A stretch of 64,000 bases of DNA, from assembly GCF_954871325.1 (NCBI RefSeq), contig NC_088775.1:66007561-66071560 (forward strand), written 5' to 3'. Origin of the DNA: Gordionus sp. m RMFG-2023 (Eukaryota; Nematomorpha; Gordioida; Chordodea; Parachordodidae). The translations under genes were made by a program, and so were the position numbers. Position 1 is the first letter of the stretch; the number at the start of each line of letters is the position of its first letter. A model generated the notes under the pieces. That model was not told the origin of the DNA and did no database searches. It worked only from the letters and a program-made list of their open reading frames with translations. Positions 1-12,061 of this stretch are shown here, piece by piece.

Positions 1-3000
1 ATTTAAGATATTCAGTTAAACCAATTTAACTAAATGGGTCTCGAGGATTTTTTTAAAACTATTAGCAATACATATATTATACTTTTATTTACAATATCAA
101 AATAATTCAAAACAAAAAGAAATATATTCGTAATTATAAATATAATCATTTATCATTATTGGTGCACTATTTATTATTACTTTATTTTAGACTGTTGGAT
201 TTTATTGGCTGATTATCTCCACTCTCCTTATTTATTTCATAATTTAACCATGATTTACTAGAAAACTCCACCAAATTTATCTTTATAAATCTCCTAATAA
301 CCGATTCAAATAGATGTCATTGTTTATGATATAGTCTAAAATACGAATTGCTAAAAACTACGAATTGCCAGGCAAATTGCGAATTGCAATGACTAAACTA
401 CGAATTGCGCAAATTAATGATATTATGATAAAATGTTGCGAAATAGGATGATTTATATAAAGTTAAAATGAATAAACTACGAATTGCCGTATTTTATGTT
501 AAATTAAAACGACTAAAGTGAATCATGCTGTTATACAATAAATATTTTTATATATCACTAGAAATCCAATCCAGTGGATAATAATATTATATTTTTGTAA
601 TCTAATATACGCTTATTGACTTTTTTATTCATCATTTTTATATCTAATAATAAAATAATATTTTATTTCTGCCATTCCATGTCAAATCGATCAAACATTT
701 TCGGCCGATCCCTTTTAAAATTCTTAAAAATTTCATGAATTATTAAGATAAGTAAGTAAATGAATGATAAAGCCCCCCCCCCCAAGACCAAATTCCTGAG
801 TATGAGCCTCGAACAAATAACTTGTCCAAAAGACTTTTTTGCCTATTGTAAGGAAAATATTAAAGGTATAAGATTTATTTATTAATATATATTATAATTT
901 TTTTTAAAATAGATTTCTCTTACATTATGAAAAACGAATATGAGAAAGAGCTAATAATTTTAGAAGAGAGATTCAATAAAGCGCGTGCAATACCTGAAAC
1001 GCAAAGATTTCATACGTATCATCCAATTTCTCAGAATAAAATTGAGGCTAAATTTTATACAAATTGAACAGACTGCAAATTTTAAATTATGGATAGAATA
1101 TGATTATCTATCTATATTTCTAAAATATTAATAAAAAATTAAATTAAAGATAGTTAATATCGTAAATTTGATTTCAGTCTAATGGGCATGTATCCACACT
1201 GCCCCTCAGTTTTTGGTATATTTAATAGAAATTGGAAATTTTTTAATATAAAAAGTGAAAATATACTGTTATTGGTAATAACAAAATTTTAACCTGAAAT
1301 TTGTAATTTCCTATAGGGTAATCTATTTTTTCCAATTTTTGATAAATCGAAAGTCTCAAAAGCTTCGCCAAGGTTATGACATAGTATATATATTTTTAAC
1401 AAAGGTGTTAAAATAAAAAGATAAAAAAAATTTCGAAAACAAACTCCCTTGCCAATGTTTATTGTTTTATGATTACTTATAATTTTATATATTATGTACC
1501 TTTTTACTATAATTAATTTTTGAGATATAAATATTTTATATTTTACAGATTCCAAAATGGCTCTTTTTTGCACCATTGAGCCTCTTATCCATGGAACCAG
1601 GTGTGCTAGCGAACTAAAATAAATGGCTTTCTAATTTATGTAACCTATCTAAATAATTCCATAAATTTAACAAATTTAAAAGGGGTCGGCCGGTAGGTGA
1701 TCGATTGACGAGGAATGACCTTTAAATAATAAAATATTATTTTATATAAATAATATAATAAAATAATATTTTATATATATTAAATGTCAGCCACTGACAG
1801 CAAAACTTTATAATTCTCAAAATTATACGCCTTTGGCTTTCACAAAACTTTCTTTTTCCTACTTTATCACTGACAGATAGTAAAATATCTACCAAATCTA
1901 GATAATTCTCCAAATACCAGCTCATGCCCTATATATAAATTATATTATGATATAGTAGATTCAAATAAATTGATGATAAATGATGTTGCATAAGGATAAT
2001 AATGATAAAGCTTATCGCCAATATGAATGGATAATTAAATTAACTGCAATAATATATGCATTCGAATATAGGGATTATTGTATATTTCAGAAAATAAGTC
2101 TTGAGTTATTTTCAAATTGTTAGAATATTAGAATTTGGCACGTTATGACCAACATTTTTCATGATAAAATTTAATTTTGAATTTTTTTTCTTACCATTAT
2201 TTTCACGTAGACCTGACAAAATGTATTTGTCAAAAACATCTAATTAGAACTTAACCCAGTTTAAAATAGATTTATATGTATTTCTTCATGGTAATAAGAA
2301 TTTAATAATAATAATAATGTGATCCATTTTTGAATTTTATGAACATCGAATATAGAAAGATGTTTATTAAAGCGTAGCAACTTTACATTACACCTACAAA
2401 ATTTCGCCGATCAAATAAATTAAGATGCTAATTATAACCAATGAATATATGGATAATAAACGAACTGCAACATTTTAAAGTTTATCAGCTTTCGAACTCC
2501 TTTTATAAACCTCGCATGCCTCCAAATGTAATGTTTAGGAATATGGAAAAGATTAAAATAGATAATAAATGATGTGGAATCGAGATATATGATTAATGAT
2601 TGCATTGTAAAATAAAATGATAAAGAATATCTCCAATAAAAAAATCCAACTGCAGTAATATATGCATTCGAATATAGGGATTATTGTATATTTCAGAAAA
2701 TAAGTCTTGAGTTATTTTCAAATTGTTAGAATATTAGAATTTGGCACGTTATGACCAACATTTTTCATGATATAATTTAATTTTGAATTTTTTTTCTTAC
2801 CATTATTTTCACGTAGACCTGACAAAATGTATTTGTCAAAAACATCTAATTAGAACTTAACCCAGTTTAAAATAGATTTATATGTATTTCTTCATGGTAA
2901 TAAGAATTTAATAATAATAATGTGATCCATTTTTGAATTTTATGAACATCGAATATAGAAAGATGTTTATTAAAGCGTAGCAACTTTACATTACACCTAC

Positions 3001-3004
3001 AAAA
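1..3004 (+). repeat. Left arm of a 3-kb inverted repeat (giant palindrome)
   Basis: This segment is the reverse complement of 13651-16655. Paired positions sum to 16656 up to a C-run near 773-783 and to 16655 after it, so the arms differ there by one base in a homopolymer; I saw no other length difference at the points I compared. The inner end is sharp at 3004, where the arms diverge after the shared CACCTACAAAA. The outer end cannot be seen because the window starts inside or at the edge of the arm. The arm holds a 1-kb TIR element and two units of a 600-bp tandem repeat. It could be the terminal repeat of a large element, a recent inverted duplication, or an assembly artefact. Confidence 0.93.
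671..1719 (-). mobile_element. Non-autonomous TIR element, left-arm copy
   Basis: About 1.05 kb, with ends related to GCCATTCCATGTCAAATCG in inverted orientation and further terminal similarity through the CGGCCGA block followed by CCCTTTTAAA. It is the mirror copy of 14936-15985. The interior matches the interior of the 4.8-kb element at 57514-62288, including the stretch around ACTGAGGGGCAG. Apparent reading frames of 95 and 62 residues in and next to it are repeated identically in the other arm, resemble no protein, and follow the element's non-coding sequence, so I do not call genes here. Confidence 0.75.
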
Positions 3005-3518
3005 TTTCGCCGATCAAATAAATTAAGATTCTAATTATAACCAATGAATATATGGATAATAAACGAACTGCAACATTTTAAAGTTTATCAGCTTTCGAAC
3101 TCCTTTTATAAACCTCGCATGCCTCCAAATGTAATGTTTAGGAATATGGAAAAGATTAAAATAGATAATAAATGATGTGGAATCGAGATATATGATTAAT
3201 GATAGCATTGTAAAATAATATGATAAAGAATATCTCCAATAAAAAAATCCAACTGCAATAATATATGCATTCGAATATAGGGATCATTGTATATTTCAGA
3301 AAATAAGTCTTGAGTTATTTTCAAATTGTTAGAATATTAGAATTTGGCACGTTATGACCAACATTTTTCATGATATAATTTAATTTTGAATTTTTTTTCT
3401 TACCATTATTTTCACGTAGACCTGACAAAATGTATTTGTCAAAAACATCTAATTAGAACTTAACCCAGTTTAAAATAGATTTATATGTATTTCTTCATGG
3501 TAATAAGAATTTAATAAA
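2044..3518. repeat. Tandem repeat, unit about 600 bp, 2.5 copies
   Basis: Units begin near 2044, 2650 and 3252 at CTGCARTAATATATGCATTC and run through blocks such as TTGGCACGTTATGACCAACA and CACGTAGACCTGACAAAATG. The first two units lie in the inverted-repeat arm and recur in mirror image at 13651-14611. The third, shorter unit runs past the arm boundary. The arm's inner edge therefore falls within a repeat unit, which suggests the break or recombination took place inside the tandem array. No coding sequence was seen. Confidence 0.88.
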
Positions 3519-4924
3519 AGGATATTTATGATTTTGTGTATATCTCAAGCTTAGCATTTATAAATTACATTTAGTATTTCCTACTATATTCCAAGAAGAA
3601 ATTGATAATAACCGCATCCAATATTCCTCCATTAAAATAACAATGATCGCGAAATTATTTAATGCCCCCATATCAGGATTATGATAAAAATTATTAATAA
3701 TTTTATATAGAATAAAATTAACAATAATTAAATCTATATTTATCTAAGGTAAATTCAATATAATATTAATAAGGATTTTAAGATATATATATATATATAA
3801 TATAATTAAGATGTTATATCTTTATTTTCTTTTTCCTGTAATAGTTAAAGTTCATATCAACACCTAAAAAATTTCAAAATTAAATATAATGTATAATCTT
3901 ATAAACTTATCCTGAACCCAGGTTTAGTGATAATTAAACAAAGCAATATTTATAAAATAAACGAATCGAATACCTAGTGTCTTTGATACTATGCAAAATA
4001 TTATGAACAGCTCAGATTTTTTATTTTGGCTCGGCATAAATTCATTTGACCCGGATCTGCTCTGCACTATTTTAATAAATGTAAATGTTTATTATAGTCA
4101 AATTACTTCGATGATTATATATTTTTGAAATTCTTTTTAAAAAAATATTTTATAAATTTCAAAAAAAAAATAATAACAACTGTTGACTATAAATTGAAAA
4201 AGGCCTTATCGATCGATATTTAAAAAAATACAAGAAAAAAAAATTGCCCTTGATAAAATTTTAACATATTTAAAAAATTTGAAAAGCTATAATTTTTAAA
4301 ATATATTATTCTCACGTATCATCAAATTTTTGATTGACAGCGAGATTTTTATTAAAATAACTAGTTCATTTTATCGCATTATTTTATACTAGATAAAAAA
4401 TATGACATCTTTATCTATATATTCAAAATATTAATATGAGATGAATCGCGATTTACTAGGTCACAATATTTAGAAAAAAATTATAAGGGTCCCTAACCTT
4501 ATAATTTAAAAAAAAAAATTTCTCAAGCCCAGCTAAACCCATAATAATTTTGAAAATTTTTTCCTAGCACAGCCCATAATGGTTTTTAAAGGATTTTCCC
4601 AAGCAAGATCCAAGTCTATATTTTGAGGAATATTTTCCGAGTCCAGTCCAATCCATAAAAATTTTGATAATTTTTTCCCAAATACGGATATATAATATCT
4701 TATCACGGAAACCTCTCTATAATGGTTATAAGGTTATTGGTCGTATACGTACAGTTTCTCCTAAAAACGTCTAAGGATATCAATTGAGAGCTAATAAAAA
4801 AATCAGCTCAACAGGAGGTCAAACTCTTCCTGGGCGTGTCTAGGTCTGGGGGTCATGAATATTTTTATTAAAACAAAATATCGATATGGGTATAAATAAT
4901 CGTATCACGTCAATACCGCAAAAC
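3519..4924. other. AT-rich non-coding stretch with a dispersed repeat
   Basis: No gene seen. About 3903-4035 (around CCAGGTTTAGTGA) recurs at about 52928-53058 in the same orientation, so it is a dispersed repeat. About 4480-4700 has repeated CCCAAGYCCAGCC-like C-rich pieces resembling the subterminal parts of hAT-type elements elsewhere in the window. A TA run lies at about 3784-3802. Confidence 0.6.
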
Positions 4925-5250
4925 TTTTAGCGCGAAATGTATTATCGCGAATGTTATCGCGAATGTCGATTACCGCGAAAAGATATTATAGCGAATGCAT
5001 TACCGCGAATGTATCATAGGGAATATATTAGCGCGAATGCATTACCGCGAAAATATTATCGCGAATGCATTATAGCGAATGAATTATCGCAAATGCATTA
5101 TCGCGAATGCATTATAGCGAATGTATTATAGCAAATGAATTATAGCGAATGCATTAGAGCGAATGTAATACCGCGAATACATTATCGCGAATGTATTAGA
5201 GCGAATACATTACAGCGAATGCAATATCGCGAATGCATTACAATTAACAT
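4925..5250 (+). repeat. Minisatellite based on GCGAATGCATTA
   Basis: Roughly 25 to 30 imperfect units of 12-13 bp, such as GCGAATGCATTACC, GCGAATGTATTATC and GCGAATGCATTATA. It gives a 64-residue open frame (RECIIANALPRMYYRE-like) only because the unit has few stops, so it is not called as a gene. The units vary at the base before GCG and at the pyrimidine of the GCATTA part. The array is strongly purine-biased on one strand. Confidence 0.9.
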
Positions 5251-5459
5251 TATCACAATGAAATAGTGATTTATATTTGACAAATTATATTTAACCCATT
5301 TATTAAGTTCCAAAAAACCAGAGAACCAGCTTAATTGTCTATATTTATTTAAAGTAGCGTTTTAAAATTATTTACCTCTAAAACACGTCACTTGTTATTT
5401 ATGAAATTCGTATTTTATTAAAAAATATGTGGAATTTGGTATACTCAATTTTTTTAACG

Positions 5460-6040
5460 ATTAGATTAAGTCGTTTTTTACAAAAGACCCTATTAATAAA
5501 TATTTTAATATTTTATATTTTAAGATTGATTCTAGTAAAAGTTAATTTTTGCCCCAATAAGCCCCAAACCCCAGGCTTGTAGATTATATTGGTTTATTAA
5601 GTCTATAGGATAATTGTTATTATCAATAATACACCATTTATATATAAATAATTCATAAAAAATTTCAAAATGTGATATTTTATTTTAAAAAATGTTTAAG
5701 TTTTAAAGAATTTTTTAATTTTTTTTTCTAATTCTTTTGAATATCAACCACCAGAAAAGGTGAAAGTTAAAGGGAAAAAAATAGAATTTAAAGGTATAAT
5801 AGCCAATGAATACTTATTATATCATATTTTTAAGCATAATATAATTAATTCGACCTAATTCTACTAGCTCATAGTTACTGATATGATTAACCCTTTCCAG
5901 CGCTAAAAAAATATGTTGATAATTTTTAAAAATTTTTAAATATGATTAGATGAAGGGGGACATTGGATTGAGACCTCTATCTTATTAAATCTTTTGTAAT
6001 CGTCAAAATTATTAATTTTATAGCTTTAAAACATAAAATC
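5460..6040. repeat. Direct repeat copy A
   Basis: Similar to 8385-9085 in the same orientation. Shared blocks include AAGCCCCAAA with GGCTTGTAGATT, CCAGCGC followed by TGTTGATAATTTTT, and GAAGGGG(A)ACATTG followed by CTTATTAAATCT and GTAATCGTCAAAAT. The copies have many substitutions and indels and are therefore old. They could be remnants of a terminal direct repeat or two copies of a dispersed element. The intervening 2.3 kb shows no recognised protein. Confidence 0.7.
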
Positions 6041-6529
6041 TTATTATTTTTAAATTTAACAAATGGTATACCTTCAAAAGTAACTTTTTACACTTTTTCT
6101 ATTTTTTAAAAAAAGATTAATATACAATTTTACCACACAAAAATCATCTTATATAAAAGAAAAAATCCTATTTTATAGAATAACAATTTACCCGAACAAA
6201 ATTGATAATATAAATACTTCAAAATATGATCTTAATCAAAGTGGTGCTACTGGGGCTATTTATACAAATAAATTATATCAAGCATAACAATCAAGACTGC
6301 TTTCAATGTCAGTTATTAGTTACATGACTTTGCAATTTTATTGTTTTTTTATTTGCAAAGATTGTGAATTGTTTTAAATGATTTTATATAACAGAAAGAA
6401 AAGTAATACCGCTGTTGTGGTACATTAAAATTTAAAAGAAAAAGTGGAATGAACGGTAAAATGCTTATTGTAAAAAGGAGAGTTATTTTTGTGTAAGTTT
6501 TTATGTGTTATAAGATAAGAAATAATTTT

Positions 6530-6630
6530 TCTTGCGGTACGTTTGATTTTTTTGTGGTACGTTTGATTTTCTTGCGGTACGTTTGATTTTTTTCCCCTTT
6601 CGTTTTTTTCCCCTTTCGTTTTTTTCCCAG
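6530..6630. repeat. Two short tandem arrays side by side
   Basis: Three copies of a 21-bp unit (CTTGCGGTACGTTTGATTTT with small changes) are followed at once by three copies of a 15-bp unit (TTTCCCCTTTCGTTT). Local slippage arrays with no coding signal. The neighbouring AT-rich stretches 6041-6529 and 6631-7110 show nothing I can name. Confidence 0.85.
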
Positions 6631-7111
6631 TGTATATTATAATGGTCCATGTATTCTCAGCCAGGCCGTAAAAGGGAATGTAAAATGTTGTTAAAATAAA
6701 ATGAAAAGGGAGAGAGGGTAGTGGATGCCTGGTTGAGGTTGTAATTTTGTTTAATACACTTTAATTAATAAAAGTTTTTATTTTAAAGTTGTTTATAAAT
6801 AAATTTATTATAAAATTTAATAGAATAAATTTTTTTTATATTTTAATTTTTTTTCTTGTGTAATTTTATCCGAAAATATTCATCAAAAAAGTAATTTTAT
6901 AAATATTTTTCCTATTTTTTTTTTCTAGATTATATGAATTTAAGGGATATTTTTTTTACTTAAACTTTATAATTATATAATGCTTATACGGCCTAAATAT
7001 TTATTTCTATCGGACAGTTGAAATATTTATGATTCGTACCTGCAAAAGTAACGTTTTAATCCTTTACAAATTATGAAAGATAAAAATTAATATAATTTTT
7101 TGCCACCCCAA

Positions 7112-7302
7112 AATAGTGTTGTTAAATTACCTAACTTTCACCATCTCTATCATGACTTAGTCGAGCTTTTAGACTAAAAAGTAGAATTAAAAGTCTCTAA
7201 GTTAAGTCTCAACTTGAAGATTGATTCTAATATTTTTGAATAAAAACATGGCTACACTATTTTATAGTTGACTAAAGTTAGGTAGTTTAACAACACTACC
7301 CC
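7112..7302. mobile_element. hAT-type MITE with TAGTGTTGTTAAA ends
   Basis: About 190 bp, beginning TAGTGTTGTTAAATTACC and ending GGTAGTTTAACAACACTA, with near-perfect terminal inverted repeats of about 25 bp. Flanks are CCCCAAAA on the left and CCCCTAAA on the right, which match at 7 of 8 bases and so look like an aged 8-bp target duplication. The same tip sequence starts the MITE at 51962-52184. No coding capacity. Confidence 0.8.
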
Positions 7303-7424
7303 TAAATCATCATATATATAGGAAAAAAATCCAATGTAAAATTTTATAAATTTGATTTTATTAGTGTTCTCTCATTAGTTTACTAATGGGAAGAGTTTAT
7401 AAACCCTTTTAATACATTGGGAAT

Positions 7425-7646
7425 TTAATCTAAAATGTGTTTGAAATAATGCAGAGCATCCATAGCATTTTTGGGGACTATATCAACTATAGTTAATCTT
7501 ATAAACATAGTTATTCCTATTAAGGCATCATAAGATACTTTAACATCTTCATAATAAAAATCTAACAAATTTTTTTTTCTATCACCATCTGAAAAAGGTT
7601 GGGAAGTCTTTTGTGGAAGTAATATTTGCAGATGTAAGTGCTGCAT
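7425..7646 (-). CDS. Unrecognised 73-residue ORF, possible exon or gene relic
   Basis: I do not recognise this product. The reading frame is less low-complexity than most open frames here, with a mix of charged and hydrophobic residues (for example DGDRKKNLLDFYYEDVKV, then IVPKNAMDALHYFKHILD). ATCATGCAG just upstream could be a splice acceptor as easily as a start, since it contains both AG and the ATG. It ends in TAA with no clear donor before it. It could be an exon or relic of a host gene, or chance. Sequence around it (7303-8384) shows nothing else. Confidence 0.25.
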   Translation of the reverse strand: MQHLHLQILLPQKTSQPFSDGDRKKNLLDFYYEDVKVSYDALIGITMFIRLTIVDIVPKNAMDALHYFKHILD

Positions 7647-8384
7647 GATATATTAAAAATTCATTTATTTGGGTTATAAACGATCTCATTTTTTTTTCTT
7701 AAAAATAGTGAGCTGCATTATTTTATTTTTCTAGCATTTGTAAATTTTTATATAATTATTTTGAAATAAATAAAGAAGGAATTTTATAAATATTTTAAAA
7801 GTCTGTCAAAAAATATACAAATAAAAAATATTGCGTCTTATTTCTTGGAATATTTTTAAAATATATAATTATATGATAACAGCCCGACCCAGCCATAATT
7901 TTTTTTAAAAATATTAGGCCCTACGGCATAATTTTATCATTATCAGATCTTCTCTTGATAAAATAATTAATTTACAAATTACCGTAAATGCTTATTGTTA
8001 GTGGCATTTAATAATGAGATTTCTTTTATAATACCGAAAAATTTTTATGTTATAGTTTATGATTTAGGAGAAATTTTTAAAAAGATGAGTGTCCCTACTA
8101 CATTTTTAAAATATTTTGAGATTATTAAGATACACAATAAAATAGATTTCATAAAAAGAACGATGACGCGTTTTAGAGTTATAAAGATTTAAAAAAGTAA
8201 AGTATTTTAGTCAACCGGTAAATAATCTATTTTTGATCTCATAATCAACTTTCTTCCAACAGTAGGGACTAGGGCTATTCGCGTTTTTGTCAAAATCATC
8301 ATAAGCCTGAAAATAATTGTAGCATTTGAATTTATAGAATACTATGATATAGCCCAGCAAACATTTACCTAAAGTTATACATTA

Positions 8385-9085
8385 ATAAATATTTTTAATA
8401 TTTTATTGATTCTAATAAAAGTAAAATTTTTCTCCAACAAGCCCCAAAACCGGGGCTTGTAGATTCCATTGATTTAGTAAGTCTCTAACATAGATGATTA
8501 TAATTATTATTCTTCTATTTTTAATGGACTATGTTTTATTGATATAATACATCATTTGCATCTAAATAATTTATATGAAAATGTCAAAATATGACATTTT
8601 ATTAATTTTAAAAAATGTTTAAGTTTTTAATTTATTTTTAAATTTTTTTTATAATTATAATAATTATCATATAAAATTAATTTAAAGCTATAATAGTAGC
8701 CAATGAATAATTATTATATCATAATTTTAAGCATAATTTAATTGATTCAGCTAGCCTTGATTCAAATAGCCTCTAGTTAATCATATGATTAACCCTATCC
8801 AGCGCGAAAAAAACATGTTGATAATTTTTTCTTTTTATTATAGTAAAAAGTTTTTTTTTATCTATAAATATAATATAATTAAAATTTTTCAAAAATATTT
8901 TTTAAAAAATAAATGGTTCATATAGATACAACCACCCCCCCCCACACCCCCCTTCCCATCTTCATACATATCTGGAGGCATAGAAATTTTTAAATAAGCT
9001 AAGATGAAGGGGAACATTGAATTGATTAGACCTCCATCTTATTAAATCTATTGTAATCGTCAAAATCATTTATTTTATAGCTTTA
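8385..9085. repeat. Direct repeat copy B
   Basis: Pairs with 5460-6040. It includes extra AT-rich sequence and a C-run near 8932-8944, so it is longer than copy A. Nothing coding was seen in it. Confidence 0.7.
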
Positions 9086-9250
9086 AGTTTAAAACAAATA
9101 AGAAGCCAGGTGCCGTCATGTAAATTCTCGGAATACCCTTGAATAAAAAAATGGATAAAATAATCTTAAAAAAAATTATTCAACGCTGGGCGATAAAATA
9201 ATATGATAAAATTTTAAAAATAAAAAAAGATTTTTTCTTGTCCCAAAATA

Positions 9251-9345
9251 AAATATAAATACTAATTAAAATATAAATCCTAATTAAAATATAAATCCTA
9301 ATTAAAATATGAATCCTAATTAAAATATAAATCCTAATTTGTATT
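9251..9345. repeat. 18-bp tandem repeat
   Basis: Five copies of AAAATATAAATCCTAATT with one or two base changes. Non-coding. The rest of 9086-9719 holds no recognisable gene. Confidence 0.85.
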
Positions 9346-9729
9346 TGTTTATGTTCATTGACAAATTATATCTTAAAATTTTCGCGGTATTGACATGTAA
9401 CCCTTATTTTTAAATTTTATTTTATTTAAATAATTCGTGATAATTCTTACTAGTTTCATATTTCTTAGTAAAAAAAAATCCCCGCACCTACTTATAACCT
9501 ATTTTTAATTACATCAAATATATGTAGTGAACAGAAACTCGTCGACCACCACTTTTATCCTAGATGGATGCCTCTATACAATTACTAAAACGAAACTTCA
9601 AGAGGTTCAATCTAAGCCTAGGTAATATTATAATTTAACGATATATTATAATAAAATTTTTTAAAAAAATATATAAAGGCACCAGACATCTATACATTAT
9701 AATAAGTATAAACCTACAACTAAAAGACT

Positions 9730-9870
9730 AAGATCCACAATACCAGATTGCTGGTATTGTGGAAAACAACATTACGTGACAAAATGCCGCACCCTCCCGA
9801 ATGCTCCATGGAATAAAAAAGAAAATAAATCAGAAGCTACGACATCTCATGATATTAATATGAAAAATTA
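9730..9870 (+). pseudogene. Zinc-knuckle fragment, fossil of a retroelement gag-like region
   Basis: The translated motif CWYCGKQHYVTKC followed by basic and proline residues resembles the nucleic-acid-binding knuckle of retroelement gag proteins. No flanking retroelement domains were recognised, so it is treated as an old fragment. The assignment is weak because it rests on one short motif. Confidence 0.35.
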
Positions 9871-11950
9871 ATTTATATTTATTATAAAATTAATAATATA
9901 TATGATATTTTATTTCAAAATTTATAAATAAATATAGTGTTTATCATATGAGAATCGTGTGATATATGACTAATTTTAGATATTTTTGCAAAATTTATCT
10001 TTTATAATTAGAGAAAATTTAGTATTTGTTCAATTTAAAATGCTTAGGTATTATTAGTACCTGCAGGGGAGACTGGGGTATGGTAAATCTTTTGGCAAAC
10101 CACCTCATTTCATTTTAAAATTAAATACACAAGAAGGTTATATATATGTCGTAATTTTTAAAGGGATCATAACTATTCGGGACTATACGGTATTATCACG
10201 TTTGAACCGTGATAAATAGGAATCTTATATTTAAAAGCGTTTTACGCGCGTTTCTTTTTATTTCTTTATAATTTTATTAATGTTGTTTTATTGGCCTTAT
10301 GAAATAGGTTATGTCTCACATAGGGTATCAATCGATAGCTAATCTAAAGATATATTCAACTAAAGGGCAATCTCTCCCCGTAAAGGACGAGTCTAGGTGA
10401 TGGGGTCTATATTTATAAGAAAACCCCTGAGGTAAACCTTCGGCTAAAAATTGGCTTAAATAGCTCAAAATATTGTAATTGCCCAACTATGTTCAGGAAA
10501 ATAAAATCATTTTCGATGATTCGAATGGGGAATTTATTATTTTAGTTTTATTATTCTATTTAGGAACAATGATATTAGTTTATTAGTACCAGTTCTTTAT
10601 CTTGACCCATTAAGACCAATATACTTTTGGTGTTCAACAAATGATTCCTCCATCTTTTAAGAAGGTTTTATTATCAGTTTTTAAAAAAACTAGCTGTAAT
10701 TTTATACTACCCTATATAATACCGTGAATATCTCTATCTTGGACGCCATTTTCGATTTATACCATCACTATGACCAGGCCCGGCCGGGATTTAAAAATTT
10801 TAGGCCTGGTTATATATTAAAAAAATATTTTTTTAGGTCCGGCACGGCCCGGGTATATTTAAAAAAAATTAAAGGGCTTTCTTGAAATTTTTTGAATTAA
10901 TATGCTTATAAATAATAGAAAATAATATGTAAAAAATTAATTAATTAATATAAAGATTAATAAACAAATATTTTATTTTAATTATGGAAAGCAATAAAAC
11001 TTTTTAAAGATGGTGCGGGGGGGGGGCGTATAATTATTTTCCTTTTCTTTAAGAATAATAGGGGAGACCGGGGTGGGGTATTCTTAGGACAGGGGAACGT
11101 TAGGACATTCCAATATTTATATCCCTTCCATATTCACTGTTTAACAAATTTTACTGAGTAAATATCTTGAGAGTGCTATTTTTAAAGATTGATTGTTCCA
11201 AATACACTATGCATTATGGAAAATGGACTCTGGCGAAATTATACATATATTTCATTAAATTATTTTTTCAGAAATTCATATTATTAGTTGAATTAAAATT
11301 GGAAGAAGAAGTTGGCCTATCCCATTCCTATATCTTTTTAACCTTAAATCCTACTCCTTAACCTTATTTCAGTATTATTAAAATTTTTTAACAACATTTC
11401 AGTCAATAGAAAAATTTCCTTCCGTAAACTATTCCCGTTCCCTTTCCAATCTCAACACTCCTCTATCGTAAATCATTATTTATCGAAAATGAACGTATAT
11501 ATAAAAACAAAAAATAATTATGATATATGTGACAAAAAACCGAATATAACGAGGAAACAAGAGGTTCAAATATTAATTATATCAGAAAAATTACTAAGAC
11601 TAAATTCTACTATAAAGCTAAACTCAGAATGCAAACTATCAAATTAAATGCTAGGCAAACTAATCTTCGGATCTATATCTTTATTAAATAAAACTATATC
11701 AAATTACAAAGGTAAAAAATTAAAGGCGCAAAATATTATCATAATTTAAAAAGGTTTTATTACCATAAAAAAAAGGTTATCAAAAATTTAAAAGTCACAA
11801 AAATATAAAAATCGAAAAGTCATAAAAAAAAAAGTGTTTCTTTGTTCAAAAAAAATATATATTAAAATCTTTGTCAGAAATGACTGACATTTGGTTAATT
11901 AAAAACTAATATATTTATATATTTATAAAATTGATTGATATTTCTACTAA
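9871..11950. other. AT-rich intergenic stretch with transposon tips
   Basis: No gene supported. Two similar G-rich motifs, GGGGAGACTGGGGTATGG near 10070 and GGGGAGACCGGGGTGGGG near 11052, lie in the same orientation and may be tips of related elements. About 10775-10860 has CAGGCCCGGCCGGG and GGCACGGCCCGGG, resembling hAT subterminal sequence seen near 61790-61870. Short open frames such as the one at 11167 do not resemble any protein. Confidence 0.5.
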
Positions 11951-12061
11951 AATGGGTATCATTTATGACAGGCCACCCCTTTATGGGCTGTGGCACGCCA
12001 AATAACAAAAAAAAATATAATATAAAAGGTGTCTGGGTGCAGCGGACCTTTTGTGGAGCCT

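Noticed and set aside
1289-1925. ORFs of 95 and 62 residues, with identical copies at 14730-15366
   Set aside because: They lie in and beside the repeated TIR element in the palindrome arms. Identity comes from the duplicated DNA, and the same element region at 57.5-62.3 kb does not keep the frames.
4937-5131. 64-residue ORF in the GCGAATGCATTA array
   Set aside because: It is the translation of a minisatellite.
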